Source: Galdieria sulphuraria (lineage: Eukaryota > Rhodophyta > Bangiophyceae > Galdieriales > Galdieriaceae). Taken from it: 64,000 nucleotides of DNA. Location: the NCBI RefSeq assembly GCF_000341285.1, contig NW_005178451.1, positions 112,344 through 176,343 of the forward strand, given 5' to 3'. Position 1 is the first letter of the stretch, and each line of letters starts with the position of its first letter. A program made the translations under genes and the position numbers. The notes under the pieces were generated by a model. That model ran no database searches. It saw only the letters and a program-made list of their open reading frames with translations, and had not been told where the DNA came from. Positions 50,361 to 61,144 of this stretch are shown here, piece after piece.

Positions 50361-51842
50361 TCAAGTTGTCTTCATGCTATTGAGAATCGTAAAAGTATTA
50401 TTCCTATAGAGCAAAGGAACAGTTTCTTCCGAAATGGGTAAACAACTGTGATGAGAATGCAACTTTTCAGCACTACCAAGAATTCAATATCAAATAGAAT
50501 AGTTTCAATTGGGCTTACCTCCAAACAGCATCTTCTGTATATTTGCGACGCTCAAAATGACAATAATATAAAAACTAATTCAGTGTCTTTCAGATCTGCC
50601 AATCTTTTGCTTAGAATAAACTTACCAATAATATAGCCATTGCAGTTGCAAGACTTGCAATAAGGAGTTCACCTACTTTTCGTGTCCATCTATCTACAAA
50701 AGGTGGCACAGTTGCATAACCTATTGATAGTCCAAAAGAAAGCCGCTTCCATTCGATCCTAATATGAATTATTTCAAAAAAAAATAGTCAAGCAATATAT
50801 GCAAAAGTTTAAGAAAAGTATTAAATATACCTTGAAACATCTATTGAAAATGTAAGAACACCAACGGTATATTCATCTCCAAGTTTCCATGAATCAATTT
50901 GCTGACTTTCCTCTGGACTTGGCTCGGAGTAATTCCACCTTAGTTTGTGCGTCTTCACATCATCCATCCAAAGAAAGGGATACCAAGCAATATAAGGATG
51001 TGGATGACTTGAAGTTCTTGCTTCTTCAAATGAATGATAATTGTTTCTCATAGAAACATAAGGAAAATCATAGGTGGTTGGATCATCCCATAAAAACTGC
51101 TCTGCACAACCAAAGACAAAGAATTTCAAGCAAACTTGGTCAACGGAATTTGGTTGCTTGTTATAGACCTGAACGAGCCAAAGTGAACTGTTTGGAACCA
51201 ATAATATATCGTTACTAGCCACTGACGCGGTGGCATGTAAAAGAGTAAATGAGAGCATATGGTTTTCTGATACGGTCTCCGCTATTGATATATCAAAAGG
51301 TTGTTGATGGTTCCATTGAATTGACTGAAAAGACCAGCCTTGTAAGTCGTCAACTTATCAAGCAATGATAAGCATACAGAGTAGACTAACTTTTCAAAAT
51401 ATCTTACCTTTGTTGTTCCACTGGATATCGTGCAGCACTGCACCCGCCAAGAAGATGGCGTCAGGTGTCACTGTATGAATCCTTGTACAGTCCAAAGTGT
51501 CGTTGTTAGGAACCGTTTCCACTGAGAGCAAAGGATACCGAACGTGTTGTGGTAGCCACAAATCCAATGCAATAGGATAAGTTCCTAAACTGAGTTCATA
51601 CCATATATCTCTTTGTTGTACGTGGTTTGTCGATCTCAACAAGGTCAGACTACGATCCTTTGTCAAACCGTAACATGAACGATAATCGTCACTCACCTGT
51701 CACCAGAGCAAGAAAAGCTTTCCGTTGTTTCAAATCGAGGAATTGTATTGACTTGGTGAAATTCAAACGAGGCAACAGTTTTCAAGCAACTATACAGTAT
51801 CCAGAGACAAGGAAGAAGACACTTCTGTATTTGACATTCCAT
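50361..51842 (-). CDS. Membrane protein with signal peptide and large lumenal domain (3' end provisional)
   Basis: Exons 51842-51697, 51649-51408, 51338-50831, 50758-50626, 50574-50519 and 50472-50361 join in frame (introns 46-72 bp) for about 398 aa. The ATG at 51842 opens a signal peptide (CLLPCLWILYSCLKTVAS). A lumenal domain of about 290 residues with several sequons and Trp-rich strands follows (DIWYELSLGTYPIALDLW, SLWLVQVYNKQPNSVDQVCL), then a membrane helix (VGELLIASLATAMAILLLFL) and a short cytosolic tail. I do not recognise the family. The last exon is uncertain because further hydrophobic coding-like sequence lies beyond it, so the protein may span the membrane several times. Confidence 0.5.
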
Positions 51843-52695
51843 ATAAAAGACGAATTCCCAGGTAAACGGATGATGATAATATTCAGTATGTAGATAGCAA
51901 ATATAAATAGTAAGTATCAGGAAACTTAAGGCAACTGTACTAGAAGAAGTATTATGTTTTTACAGACTGACCACTTGAATAGGTAATCTAGGAAAATACA
52001 AAACTATTAGGAACGCTTGTATTTTGCTCACTCTATACGGTAGTGCCTTTGACGAAGTCGAGAGAAACATTTATAACTCAAAGCAACTCTATTCAACATA
52101 CACAACTGCTTCAAGGGCTGCAAGCATACCCAGTTTGACTTACTGTTCTTGGAGGACTGAGATTAACAGCTCTGAAGAGAAAGAAACCAAAGAGTAGACG
52201 TTTTAGGTGCAATACTTATTCACAAAGTTATGGGTTAACCGTTCAGACATACACTTAAAGGACACAAACCACAACAGTCGTTTGTAAAACACAAAAATTT
52301 TTACCTTGAAGGCCTAAAGTACAGAGGAACTGTTCTGCTTCTTTTGATAGAATGAAGCTTATTTCCTCATTCTTTCCATAGTCAAACACTACAAGTCAAC
52401 TCTCTTATTGTTCATCTGTCTTATATCAACATTTAAGTAAGTAAAGTTCTGTTTCAAGGAGATTCACGATAACAATTTGAGTTGTGTGCTTTTAAAAAGT
52501 GATTGTCCAGTTCTAGTCGCGGCAAATTATTCAATAACCGTTAGTTATAGAAACTTGAAAAATATAGTGATAAGAATGCCTCGTCGAGAGAAGATAAGCT
52601 CTTTTTACCAGAAAATTTCAAGTGTGTAAGTACAGTGCAATCACTCCTTGTTCAACTCAAACATCATTTCATTTACATTTCTGAGTCAATCAGAA
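51843..52695. other. Divergent intergenic region, no gene recognised
   Basis: About 850 bp between the membrane-protein start and ArsM. There is no open frame of interest; it is expected to contain the arsM promoter. Confidence 0.5.
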
Positions 52696-53815
52696 ATGAG
52701 TTGCTCCAGTTGCAAAGAGCGTTCCTTCATCTCTACTGAACAAGTTGCAAAATATTACAAAAATGTTGTGACAGGGAATAGTCGTATTTCCTGTCCTTGT
52801 AGTTCTGGAATACTTACTAGTAAGCAGCAGGAGATACTGAGCTCCATTCATCCAACTATTCTTGAGAAATATTATGGCTGTGCTAGTCCCATACCTACAG
52901 CAATGGAAGGTTGTACTGTATTGGATCTGGGATGTGGCACAGGTAGAGATGTCTATTTATGTAGTGCGTTAGTTGGAAATAAGGGAAAAGTTATTGGAGT
53001 GGATTTACTTCCTGAAATGTTGGAGATTGCCTCCCAATACAAGTCTTACCATGCAGAAAAGTTCTTTCAAGATTCTTCTCAGAGCAATGTTCAATTTTTG
53101 AAAGGACATATTGAGAATCTAAGGGAGATAGGAATTGCAGATGGCTCTATAGATATTGTCATTTCTAACTGTGTCGTCAATCTTTCAGACGACAAGGTAA
53201 GAAGAAATTGACATAATAAGAAGCTCTTTTGTGTAGTATGAATAGGAGAAAATATTCAAAGAAGTCGCAAGAGTCTTAAAGCCTGGAGGTGAATTTTACT
53301 TTGCTGACAAATACATAGACAGACGTTTAAGTGCAGAGGCAAGACAAGACCTTGAGTTGGTAGGGCAATGTTTAGGAAAGGCAATGTATATCCAAGACTT
53401 TGTATCACTTGTGAAGAAAGCAGGGTTTTCTGATATTCGCCTCGTCTCAAGTTCTAAAGAACGACTTTCACTTGAAACTGAAACAAAACTGAATGGTGCT
53501 TCTGCCTACTCTTGTGTATTCAGAGCATTTCGATTAGAACATTTGGATGAGTGTTTAGAAGACTATCAAGAAACCGCTATCTTCCATGGTGCAACTGATG
53601 TAGACAGAGATACTTATCAATTCGATTGCAATCTCAAGTTTCTCAAGGACTTGCCTGTCTCTGTTGATGGCAATACTGCTGAAATTATTCGCCATTCGAG
53701 ACTTTCTCGTCACTTTCACGTGACAGATAGAAAGTCTCATCAAGGGCTGTTTCAACCTGAGAAACAGCTTCCCATGAGTTTGATAGTGAAGAATCAGTGT
53801 TTTGAAAAGAAATAA
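52696..53815 (+). CDS. arsM: Arsenite S-adenosylmethionine methyltransferase
   Basis: Two exons (52696-53196, 53246-53815; intron 49 bp) give 356 aa. The ATG at 52696 is chosen; the earlier open frame starts at a TTG. SAM motif I is CTVLDLGCGTGRDVYL, followed by GKVIGVDLLPEMLEIA. The As(III)-binding cysteine regions are present: a Cys pair in RISCPCSSG, SNCVVNLSDDK, and VGQCLGKAMYIQDF. VLKPGGEFYFADKY is the family core. ArsM methylates arsenite through mono-, di- and trimethyl forms, a detoxification step well studied in Cyanidioschyzon and Galdieria-type algae. The N-terminus is short for plastid targeting, so the cytosol is likely. ArsB lies 8 kb away. Confidence 0.92.
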
Positions 53816-53945
53816 TTGCATTTTTAGTATAGGATTATCATATTGTCTCTGTAGCAGAATTTTGTTAATAAAGTTTTCTAGTTCATCTAGCATAACAGCA
53901 AACTTTAAGGCGATTGCTAGGCTAACTTGACATTCATCATTGTAG

Positions 53946-54255
53946 GGGTTATATTCTTCATTGTAGCCTATTCTCTAGGAGCGAGTCCAGTACCTTGGAC
54001 AATCTGTGAGGAAGTATTTCCGACTGATGTACGTACAGCAGAAACTTTGGTCACCATATTCTTTTTCAATGTTTTCAGCATTGCACTTTCTTTCTCTTGG
54101 CATTTGATGGAAGCTGCAAGGATTATTTGGGTTCTATTCAAGTTTCAACTTTTTAGGAATAATAATGCAATTTTCAATTCCTTCCTGAAACCAAAGGATA
54201 TACCCTGGAACTAATGAAAGTCGTATTCGAAGGAGGACTATTTGCTATAGTATGA
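53946..54255 (+). pseudogene. 3' remnant of an MFS sugar transporter
   Basis: The piece carries TM10-TM11 wording of the sugar-porter family (GASPVPWTICEEVFPTDVR) and, in a shifted frame, the family ending FLPETKGYTLELM. It opens at an acceptor-like ATTGTAG and has no start codon. The upstream DNA is the ArsM gene, so the first nine helices are missing. The frame change might be a surviving intron (TTTTTAG acceptor). It is a truncated copy, not a working transporter. Confidence 0.7.
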
Positions 54256-55391
54256 TATCATATCCGTTCAGGTTGGAGAAGTCTTCGAAAGGAGTTGGTC
54301 TACCTGAATCCAATGGCACTCTTATTTCACTTTATCATAAAGCTGTGCCATTATCAAGATCAAGAGAATAAGAATTACTTCTTCATTCAGATGAGCCAGT
54401 GAAGAACGGATAAATGTTACTATTGCATTTTGTTCAAAATAAAAAGATATTCAAGTCATTGTTTGCGTCAGCATAGGCAAAAAACCACATTCAATCAGAG
54501 CTTCCATCAAATAATTTAGCAGCAAAAGTTATTTTATTGGTAAATAAAATTAAAGCTCGGTTAATCCGCCTTCATAACCACACACCACCAAAGAGCTGTT
54601 GAATAGGGAAGATAATCAAACATCCAGCTTCAGCTAAAGATGTGCGCACTCTAGTCCACCTTGATCAATTTTATAACAGTACTAGAATAATCTCTCTGGA
54701 TGATGAGTCCTAATACTGGAATATTATCGTTTGCACCAACAAACAAGCGAAGATCACAACAATTAGAAATTGTTTTACAAACTTCGTCATATCGAACGGG
54801 AGATGTGCATCCCGTGTCTATACGTAGCGTAGGACGGAAGATTGAGTCGATATCACGAAGACGAATAAGAGCTCGGCGTTGGAGCAAAACAGCTCAACAG
54901 AGTCTTTTTAAGTTTCATACTATCTCAGAATGGTTTTCTGAATTGTGACGTAGATCATCTTTAGAACAGTCTTCGATATTTTTCTTGGAATACTTGGACT
55001 GTCTTGCAGGTCAACTTCTATGTTTGTATGAAATAAGAAAAGGAATTCAACAATTGAAATTCACATCAATCAAATAGACATAGTGAGACATCAAAGTGAT
55101 AGAAACAAATTTATCCATAATGAATACTTTTTGCACATTTTTGTGAGGAAACTTGTTCTATCGAATTCATGTTCCGAAATCGCTCAAGTTTAAAATTCAA
55201 GAATTTGTAATGTTGATATAAATCTTCAAATACCATTGGTTCAATTATTGTCGTCTCTCAAATAAATTTTTGGTGCAAGTGAAAGCTTTTTATACAAAAG
55301 TAAAATATTGAATGAACTCGAGCAATGTTGTCGTTAGGGAGAATTTATAAGTGTCAAATTGCCATAAACTCCGAGAATTATCATGAATAAT
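54256..55391. other. Intergenic, no gene recognised
   Basis: The region is mostly stop-rich. A 240-bp patch near 54650-54950 is open on both strands, but neither frame has a supported start or domain, and the minus one opens at a TTG. Confidence 0.4.
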
Positions 55392-58300
55392 TCAAATAAT
55401 TTTGTTCCAAGTCTTTAAAAAGAAGCAGAATTCGATCCGCGAGTAATTTTGAAGACAAGTACTTTCTCGACTGACAAATAAAACGGACCAATTTTCCAAT
55501 ACTTGATAAAATAATGTCTTTGAATAGAGGATTTTGAAACAGCAAGTAGAATCATTTTTTTCATTTCTGCACTTTATTCCAAGAAACACTGTTGCAGGTA
55601 AAATTTGTTGAATGTATTTTTCAGGTATACCGAGTAATTTTAGTGAACTCATTCTAATCACTTTGATTATTTCCAATTACGGATAAAAATCTAGATCCAT
55701 AGAGAGTGGTAACTTCTTCCGGTGACAGCGCATACTTGCAAAGAAACTCTTTTCAGTCAAACTATGTATCACTCCATAATTATTCTCCTTTTTTGTGTAT
55801 TTTCTTCCACTTGCATAACATTCAAATACATTCTTTGGCGAATATTCTTTTATAATTCTGTTCCCGTCGAACAAACTTGTCTTACACTTTTGACTAGTTC
55901 ATATCCTGACATTTTCTGTAACACGTATGTGAATGCAAGGTAATTCAGAACCTGCTGAAGAGTTAATACGCTTTGCAAAAATTCTTTTGAATAATTCATG
56001 TGTCTTCGATCTAAGAAATTGTTCCACACGAGTGGTTGAACAAACAACCAGTTGACAGCTAAAAGGAATGTTAACCATTCCCTAGTGGAGCCACTTGCAG
56101 GTCAAGAAGCACATGTTCTTAAATAAAGTTGTCCATAATCTTCTTCATAAGATATTCCACTCTTCAATATCCAAATGATTGTTATCTCTATCCATTGAAA
56201 CTTGGTTGGTTTATTTCGTGTTCACAATGTACTGAATGCAAAAGTATTAAACGCTCCCAAATCAGTTCATTGTGCCATTAAAAATATCAAGTTAAAGCAC
56301 TTCAATAAGATTTCAATAAGATAAGCGATTGGGCTCTTTGAAAGTTGCAGCTAAGATTCTGCCATTTCCTCGAAAGATGGCTCACTAGTCTACTTTCTAA
56401 AGTTTTTAGACACACAAAGTATCAAATCTAGTCCTCTTGATTGTAATTGAAGAATGAAAATACCATCTTCATTGGATAAGATTGCTTCACAAAAGAAATT
56501 CCAAGCATTACGAGGAATATTAATCCTTGAAGCTCTAAATTGTCCTGATACTCCGAAATGGAAAGAAGACATACTTTTGGAAGAGAAATCCGTCTTTCTG
56601 ATTGAGGGTTGTTGAAAGTTTCAAAAATATAACCTTCCACTTTTTTATTTTTACATAAGCTGATTTCTCGCAACTTGGAATAGGAACAAAATCGAAGATG
56701 TAATACCAAAGCAAACAATACTTCGAACTGTAGTACGCCATGCGTCGCAGGAACATGAGTGAGAGTCAAGCTGGAAAATAAGTGACAAATAAAACGAATT
56801 ATAGGAACTTCATGACAGGAACGTTCAAGATATTTCAAAACAATTTTTGAAGAAACCAACTTGCAAGTATAATAAAAACCAAAGTGGCTTGCAATATTCA
56901 GAGTAAATTCAGTATATTCGCTAAACTTCAAACGACCAAAGAATGTTTCTCTCTAATGAAGAGGATTCCTTAAGATACTAGCAAAAAGCAGCGTAGAGAA
57001 CACAGCATATCCTTTAGGTCCCATTCTCTCCCACTCTCAAAGAAAGATTTTTAAGCATAGGAATTGTTTTGTACCGTGTTCCTTAATTCTTCTTCTGATA
57101 GTCTCTCCATTGTGGTCCAAAAAACTGTCGACAAACTGGAAGTGTCTCATGTAATAAATAATGCCGTGCCTTTTCATAACAATACTTGTATTCGGTTGGT
57201 CTATACATTATGTAACTTGTAAGTTGCGTGTCTAATGCTTTCAATCAGAGATAATTTTGAAAGTAGTGAATGTCATCTCCTCCATAAAAATATCCAATCG
57301 AAACACTTAGACATAAATGACACAATAGTTCCTTGTTCAACAGCTTTTCCAGTTGATGACGAAGTTCCCATAATGTTAATACATGCGTCAAATGCAATAT
57401 CTGATAGCCCACGCACATCTTTCCTTGAAGCCTCAATGACACGTCAATCTCTATAGGACAAATGGAGCTTGTTTGAAATGTTAAGACCAATATGATCTCT
57501 TGGATAATAAAAGATCAAGTGACAACAATCTCATTGGGTGGGATTTACTTGCATCTTGTATATTTGGCAATATTTGACTAGGTCACCATAAAACTTTTGA
57601 AATACCAAAACATCTTCGAATATTCTGTGCTGTCTGGAGGATCGTTTCCATATTTTGTAGGCAGGTCCATTAATACTATTATCATTATTATTATCAATCT
57701 TCCAAAATGTTGTTATGATTGAATTGATAGTAGCTCAAAGTCAGTTTTAAACTTTCCTTCCATAGTATATACAGGTTTTGAAACTTTGGAAATGTGTTTC
57801 TTTCAGAAAGAGTTCATATGCTACAACAAAACGATTAAAAATGTTGGGTTGGTCCGAAATTATTTTATTCGTTTTGCTAATAGATTCGAAAACTCGTCTA
57901 GTGCCTTGTTACTAGATCCTTCAGTATGGAGAAAATAATTTTTCTAAACTATAATATGGAGTAAGGTTAATATGGTGTGATTTTCTCAACTTTCCTATCT
58001 AGAAATACTCTACCATCTTCATAGGATGATGAGACCCTGAGAACAACAAGTTGAAGTATAAATTTGAAATTGTAGAGAACCCTTCAATACGCTCTTCTAG
58101 TCGGATAAAAAAGTAGAGTAATATTCTTTCTGGAGACAAGTAAAAGAAGACTAAAGACAAACATGAATAGATGTAGCAACAAGTTGCCAAGTTTTGAAAT
58201 TGTGCAAAGTCCAAACTATTTCGTCGTTTTCAATGGAAATAAACGTCAAAATCAGAGCTCAGCTTTGTTCTTATAAGTTTCATTTATGTATTATACAGCA
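55392..58300 (-). other. Probable unresolved or decayed minus-strand gene
   Basis: At least eight minus-strand segments read like exons of one helical protein. Examples are IVWTLHNFKTWQLVATSIHV near 58200, YKIWKRSSRQHRIFEDVLVF near 57640, YCYEKARHYLLHETLPVCRQ near 57150, FGFYYTCKLVSSKIVLKYLE near 56880, LSNEDGIFILQLQSRGLDL near 56450, NYSKEFLQSVLTLQQVLNYL near 55960 and KYTKKENNYGVIHSLTEKS near 55780. They are separated by gaps of 40-300 bp with stops. Some gaps have GT-AG ends of the usual size, others do not. A HGVLQFEVL piece faintly recalls THADA-type repeat proteins. It is either an intron-rich gene that I cannot splice or a decaying one. Confidence 0.35.
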
Positions 58301-58469
58301 CGTAACAATGGAATATGTCATCCAAATCGTGCAATTGTAGTAGGAGGAATAAATTTGCTCAAATTTGATATAGTTTTTGACAGTTTCTTATAAAACAGCA
58401 CCTGATTTATAACAACTTTTGAAAGTTTCTATTTTAGGAAAATTTCTCAGATATTAAAACAAGATATTC

Positions 58470-60584
58470 CTAAATATTTTTGGAAAGAGATAAAACTATT
58501 TCTTGTACGGTTGAAATGCCAATATTTCTCGAATGTGGATTATCCACAGACCTGAAAGCGTTCCTTAAATTCGATAAAATGTCTTTGCCAATAAAGTTTT
58601 CTACATCAGCTTCAGAAAGAATAACCAATTCACAGTTGTGAGGAATCACGAAATCTTCAACACCATCGCCAGATGAACAACAACGACTAGAATGATTCAA
58701 GTCCTCAGATACATTGGTAGCCAACTGAGTACTCATAATAATCAACATACAATGCCATGTAGGATGACTAGTCAATACTTGATCATGAACTGGTTTTAAA
58801 AACTTGTGAGCTTCTTCCAAAATTTCATTCCATCGAATACCATTACGACTCCATCGGCCTTTACAAGCAATACCCACAATCATCAAGTTCTTCTCATTCG
58901 TTCTTCCATGCAACTTGAATAATATATCTGGACTATGGGATGTTGAATGAAATGGAATATATATCTTTTCAAATTCTAAAATTTCTTCCACTATCCTTTC
59001 CCATTCATCATTGCTTCCAAATGTCATTCTCTCTGCTCCTGATACAGCTCTGGTATAATGTATACATTTCATATAATAAGCAGCAGATTCGGAAGAAAAT
59101 TGTAAATTCATTTCATTCCAAAAACGAGACAATTGACCAAGAGTAGAAAACATTGAGCTGTTTGTAGGATGCCGAGAAAAATGTAAATAAAACAGTGTAG
59201 CAATAAGACCTTCCAAAATTCGACATTTCGACTCATAAAAGAATTCAACAGATTGAGACTTGAGAGTTTGTAAAAGTAACCATTCTAAACGATCATCCTT
59301 TAAGCCTTGGTCAACATATTCAATCAATAACTTGGGAATCAACACTTCATAGCGTTCGTTGCGGTCTGGTTCCATAACCAATCGACGATAGAGACACATA
59401 TCTGTAACTAGATCAAACAAAAACACATCAGAATTTGAGCTTATTTGCACAGTTTCATCAAAATCAAATCGAATACGATACAAAGATAATAACGTAAGCA
59501 TTCTTAACAAGCGCTTACGCTGCTCACTGAGACTTATCAGACGAGGTAAGAATGGCGCAACACAATAATTTGTTACTAGAAAGCTATTCATTATGATCAA
59601 GAAGGTTTCCTTAGATAATAAGAAATTGTTGATGAATGATTTATACAGCAAAAGGTAACTGATTGCTCGAACAAGTAAACGAGGAACACCACCAGTCAAT
59701 TCCAACAACAATTCTGCAAGTTCACTAGTTGAGAAGTCTTCGTGACAAAAAATTTCTGAAACCTTTGGGCTCCCAGGGAATAAAAAGGAAGAACTTTTCT
59801 CCAAATGTTCCACGATACTATGTTTCTCAAGCGGCGAAAGAGGAATAAATACTAACTGAACCCTTGAGACTGAAGCTACGTAATTGTATATATTTAAGCC
59901 TTCACTTTTCCCAACAACTATAAAAAACAAGTCGGGTTCTTCACACAGTTGACTAATGATACCGATAAAGTCGTTGTAAGGTCGAACTCTATCGTCATGG
60001 GTTCTCTTGAAATGAAATTCGTCGAGACTTTCGTCTAGGACACCAACTTCATCAAATGCTATCAGAAGATATTGATCAGAAGGAATCCTTAGTATATCTC
60101 GTAATAGTGGAACTAAGTTGGAAGGTTCCATATCCACCTTTTCGAAGGCTTCTTTCTTTGAAAATATTTCAGCGCCAACTTGAGAGTGGGCGGCCTTGAT
60201 TAACAAATAGTAGACTGCCCATTCCAGGTTGCGTTCTTTCGGGTCTGTGGGCTCCAACTCCCTTAAATCGACGTACAACACTGAAGCCCTTTTTAATTTC
60301 TCCAAGAAACCTCTTCGGTTGGCCTTCTCAGACTCACAAACGTGATCGAGACCTATCAGTGCACTTTCACCCATATTATTCACTAGTTCCAAGTAACTTT
60401 GTACGAATTTTGTCTTCCCACTTCCGAAGAGGTGAGGACCAAAGGGTATGACTGGTTTGAAAGGGGGACCAAGTTTACGGAGAGTGTATAGCCTAAATAA
60501 CTGCTTTGTTACTACACGAACATCATTTTCTCGGTCTACTAACACCATGTCATATACGGTTTCTGGTTCAAGCTCACTAGACAT
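58470..60584 (-). CDS. Archaeal-type P-loop ATPase with C-terminal nuclease-like domain, intact copy
   Basis: A single exon of 704 aa. The P-loop is HLFGSGKT (residues 51-58), with Walker B YLLIAFDEVGV (Asp178-Glu179) and a sensor-like LFFIVVGKSEGL. A helical lid follows (LELTGGVPRLLVRAISYLL), as in archaeal/STAND ATPases. The C-terminal 155 residues hold SPDILFKL (551-558) and VGIACKGRW (570-578), spaced like a PD-(D/E)xK nuclease fold, though the acidic residue before xK is replaced. The ATPase-plus-nuclease plan recalls RHS/Crinkler-type proteins. Galdieria is reported to carry an expanded, horizontally acquired archaeal-ATPase family of unknown role. Its tandem paralogue is at 61145. Confidence 0.82.
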   Translation of the reverse strand: MSSELEPETVYDMVLVDRENDVRVVTKQLFRLYTLRKLGPPFKPVIPFGPHLFGSGKTKFVQSYLELVNNMGESALIGLDHVCESEKANRRGFLEKLKRASVLYVDLRELEPTDPKERNLEWAVYYLLIKAAHSQVGAEIFSKKEAFEKVDMEPSNLVPLLRDILRIPSDQYLLIAFDEVGVLDESLDEFHFKRTHDDRVRPYNDFIGIISQLCEEPDLFFIVVGKSEGLNIYNYVASVSRVQLVFIPLSPLEKHSIVEHLEKSSSFLFPGSPKVSEIFCHEDFSTSELAELLLELTGGVPRLLVRAISYLLLYKSFINNFLLSKETFLIIMNSFLVTNYCVAPFLPRLISLSEQRKRLLRMLTLLSLYRIRFDFDETVQISSNSDVFLFDLVTDMCLYRRLVMEPDRNERYEVLIPKLLIEYVDQGLKDDRLEWLLLQTLKSQSVEFFYESKCRILEGLIATLFYLHFSRHPTNSSMFSTLGQLSRFWNEMNLQFSSESAAYYMKCIHYTRAVSGAERMTFGSNDEWERIVEEILEFEKIYIPFHSTSHSPDILFKLHGRTNEKNLMIVGIACKGRWSRNGIRWNEILEEAHKFLKPVHDQVLTSHPTWHCMLIIMSTQLATNVSEDLNHSSRCCSSGDGVEDFVIPHNCELVILSEADVENFIGKDILSNLRNAFRSVDNPHSRNIGISTVQEIVLSLSKNI

Positions 60585-61144
60585 ATCGCAAGCTATGAAG
60601 TAAACTATGCGACAGTAAAATACAACAATGATCGATCAATCTTCTTTAATAGTCCAATGCTCAAACTCTTGATTGAGACGAAAGTCTTTTGAAGCTTTGA
60701 ACAAGTCTTGATAAGAACATGATTTGCCTCTTAGATAAAGACTATCTTTTTCATTTTTTTGTAATAAAGAGTAGATATTGGTTTGTGTGCGATTGTATAT
60801 AAAAACAACTTCTCTGAGCTATTAGAAAATAGACCAGCTAAGGAACCTTCAACTTAAGGCGAACTATAAATAAAGTCTTTGACGAATACAAGACCTTGTA
60901 TAAAACCCAATCGTCAACACTTTAAGACACTCTCCTGAGAAGTAACAAGAAGCAAACAAGACCTGTCAAACTGTGACAGTGACTTTTACAACAATAGGCT
61001 TATTTTGATTTTCGTGGTTAGTACCATATTAAGACAATAATCCTCAGAGTGAAAGCAAATAAGTTGTAACCGAGTTTCAAACATACAAAAAAAAGTTTAC
61101 TTGCTCTTAAAAAGAAATCACAAAGTGAAGGATTGATTAAAAGT
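60585..61144. other. Spacer between tandem ATPase copies
   Basis: 560 bp with no open frame of note; it should hold the promoter of the intact copy and the 3' flank of the frameshifted one. Confidence 0.5.

Noticed and set aside
54560-54948. Open frames on both strands, one faintly like a phage baseplate-type LWW motif
   Set aside because: The supposed motif is a few residues in a frame broken by stops; the plus and minus frames mirror each other in the same codon register, as expected of chance openness.
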